Part shown: in pieces, positions 13,968 through 14,531 of the stretch
Numbering within the stretch: position 1 is the first letter of the stretch
Layout: each line of letters opens with the position of its first letter
Origin: Anaerolineaceae bacterium
GTDB taxonomy: Bacteria > Chloroflexota > Anaerolineae > Anaerolineales > Anaerolineaceae
Assembly (NCBI GenBank): GCA_021107195.1
Contig: JAIOTF010000257.1
Span: 1 to 14,531 of the forward strand
Length of the DNA stretch: 14,531 nt
Direction of reading: 5' to 3'
Program-made: the position numbers and the translations under genes
Notes under the pieces: model-generated
What the model saw: the letters and a program-made list of their open reading frames with translations, nothing else
Databases searched by the model: none
Told to the model about the DNA's origin: nothing

Positions 13968-14531
13968 ATGTTCAACGGGCTGCTGCTGCTAACAGGCGTG
14001 TTGTTCCTGGCAGAATGGTTCGCGGTTGCCAGCGAGCAAAAGAAACTGCGCCTCGTCACCAAACCTGCTGCGCTGTTGGCCCTGTTGGCATGGTTTACCC
14101 AGCAAGGACTGTGGCAGGACTGGCTGTTCTGGTTCGGTCTGGGATTGGTATTCTCGCTGGCCGGGGATATCCTTCTCCTGTTGCCGGTGTTGCTCTTCCC
14201 GGCAGGGGCGCTGGCTTTCCTCCTTGCGCATATCGCCTACATCATCGGGCTCAATCAAACCCTGCCTGTACTGGAATGGCAAAGCCTGTTGGTAATGGTT
14301 TTCGCGGCCGCACTGGCTGTCATACTCGGACGTAAATTCTTCCGCAGCCTGCAACAGTCCCATCACAGCCGCCGGCTGAAGGCGTTAATCGCGGTCTATA
14401 TGATCGGGATTTCGGTGATGCTCATCTCGGCTTTGCTGACCCCGCTGCGCCCCGGGTGGCCGCTTGCGGCGGCAGGCTTTACGATGGTCGGGGCAGGGCT
14501 ATTCTTCATTTCCGACAGCATCCTGGCCTGG
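13968..14531 (+). CDS. YhhN-family membrane protein (lysoplasmalogenase-like), 3' partial
   Basis: The reading frame from the ATG at 13968 stays open to the window end (188 codons), so the gene is cut. It is highly hydrophobic, with about seven membrane segments visible. LRLVTKPAALLALL (27-40), FSLAGDILLLLP (59-70), AGALAFLLAHIAYIIGL (76-92) and FFISDSILAW (179-188) match the conserved pieces of the YhhN/TMEM86 family, including the two Asp residues in GD and SD. Characterised animal members hydrolyse the vinyl-ether bond of lysoplasmalogens; bacterial roles are mostly untested. AAGGA lies 10 nt before the ATG, inside the end of era. The gap to era is 3 nt, so it is part of the ogt-eamA-era operon. 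Confidence 0.8.
   Translation, partial: MFNGLLLLTGVLFLAEWFAVASEQKKLRLVTKPAALLALLAWFTQQGLWQDWLFWFGLGLVFSLAGDILLLLPVLLFPAGALAFLLAHIAYIIGLNQTLPVLEWQSLLVMVFAAALAVILGRKFFRSLQQSHHSRRLKALIAVYMIGISVMLISALLTPLRPGWPLAAAGFTMVGAGLFFISDSILAW

Noticed and set aside
1..14531. CRISPR array, tRNA, rRNA, integrase or defence island
   Set aside because: No regularly spaced direct repeats, no tRNA cloverleaf or rRNA stretch was recognised by eye, and no recombinase or known defence protein is encoded. The single GIY-YIG gene is of a common housekeeping-type family.

Overview
The window looks like a chromosomal stretch from a bacterium of moderate GC content, probably a member of the Chloroflexota (Anaerolineae-like). 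This placement is an inference. It rests on the Thr/Pro/Ser-rich linker joined to a PD40 beta-propeller, the tsaE-tsaB-rimI-udg cluster, a DUF951 gene, and the intergenic palindromes. I see no phage, plasmid, CRISPR, tRNA or rRNA signal, and most genes are housekeeping.

Layout. (1) 3-1241 (+): the 3' part of an exported-looking protein with a Thr-rich linker, a calcium-loop motif and a TolB-type propeller; its beginning lies outside the window. (2) 1394-3837 (-): tsaE-tsaB-rimI-udg, reading leftward, with tRNA t6A synthesis, ribosomal protein acetylation and a family 4 uracil-DNA glycosylase. A long hairpin at 1280-1313 separates it from gene 1. (3) 4070-4273 (-): a DUF951 gene. (4) 4412-6369 (+): a site-2-type membrane protease, a TyrA-like dehydrogenase that lacks the usual catalytic residues, and a small GIY-YIG protein, tightly spaced. 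(5) 6459-7181 (+): an unrecognised two-TM protein with its own promoter. (6) 7276-8037 (+): a TauE/SafE exporter, convergent with (7) 8203-8754 (-), an Apt-like phosphoribosyltransferase, with a hairpin between them. (8) 9201-11170 (+): rfbB-rfbA for dTDP-4-keto-6-deoxyglucose, flanked by two oppositely oriented copies of a short palindromic repeat. (9) 11641-14531 (+): ogt, an EamA transporter, era and a YhhN-family gene cut by the window end; these overlap or abut and look like one operon.

Expression signals fall into two classes. Genes inside clusters mostly carry clear Shine-Dalgarno sequences (udg, rimI, tsaB, tyrA-like, eamA, era), several with TTG starts. Three genes that begin a unit (tsaE, the DUF951 gene, ogt) lack one and have a -10 box only 6-9 nt before the ATG, as expected for leaderless or nearly leaderless mRNAs.

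I did not find a clear new multi-gene defence or metabolic system. The items most worth a second look are the TyrA-like protein with replaced active-site residues, two sliding-clamp-type motifs in the UDG tail, the paired UGAA-loop hairpins in the protease leader with a compensatory base change, the leaderless promoter pattern, and the repeat pair around rfbBA.
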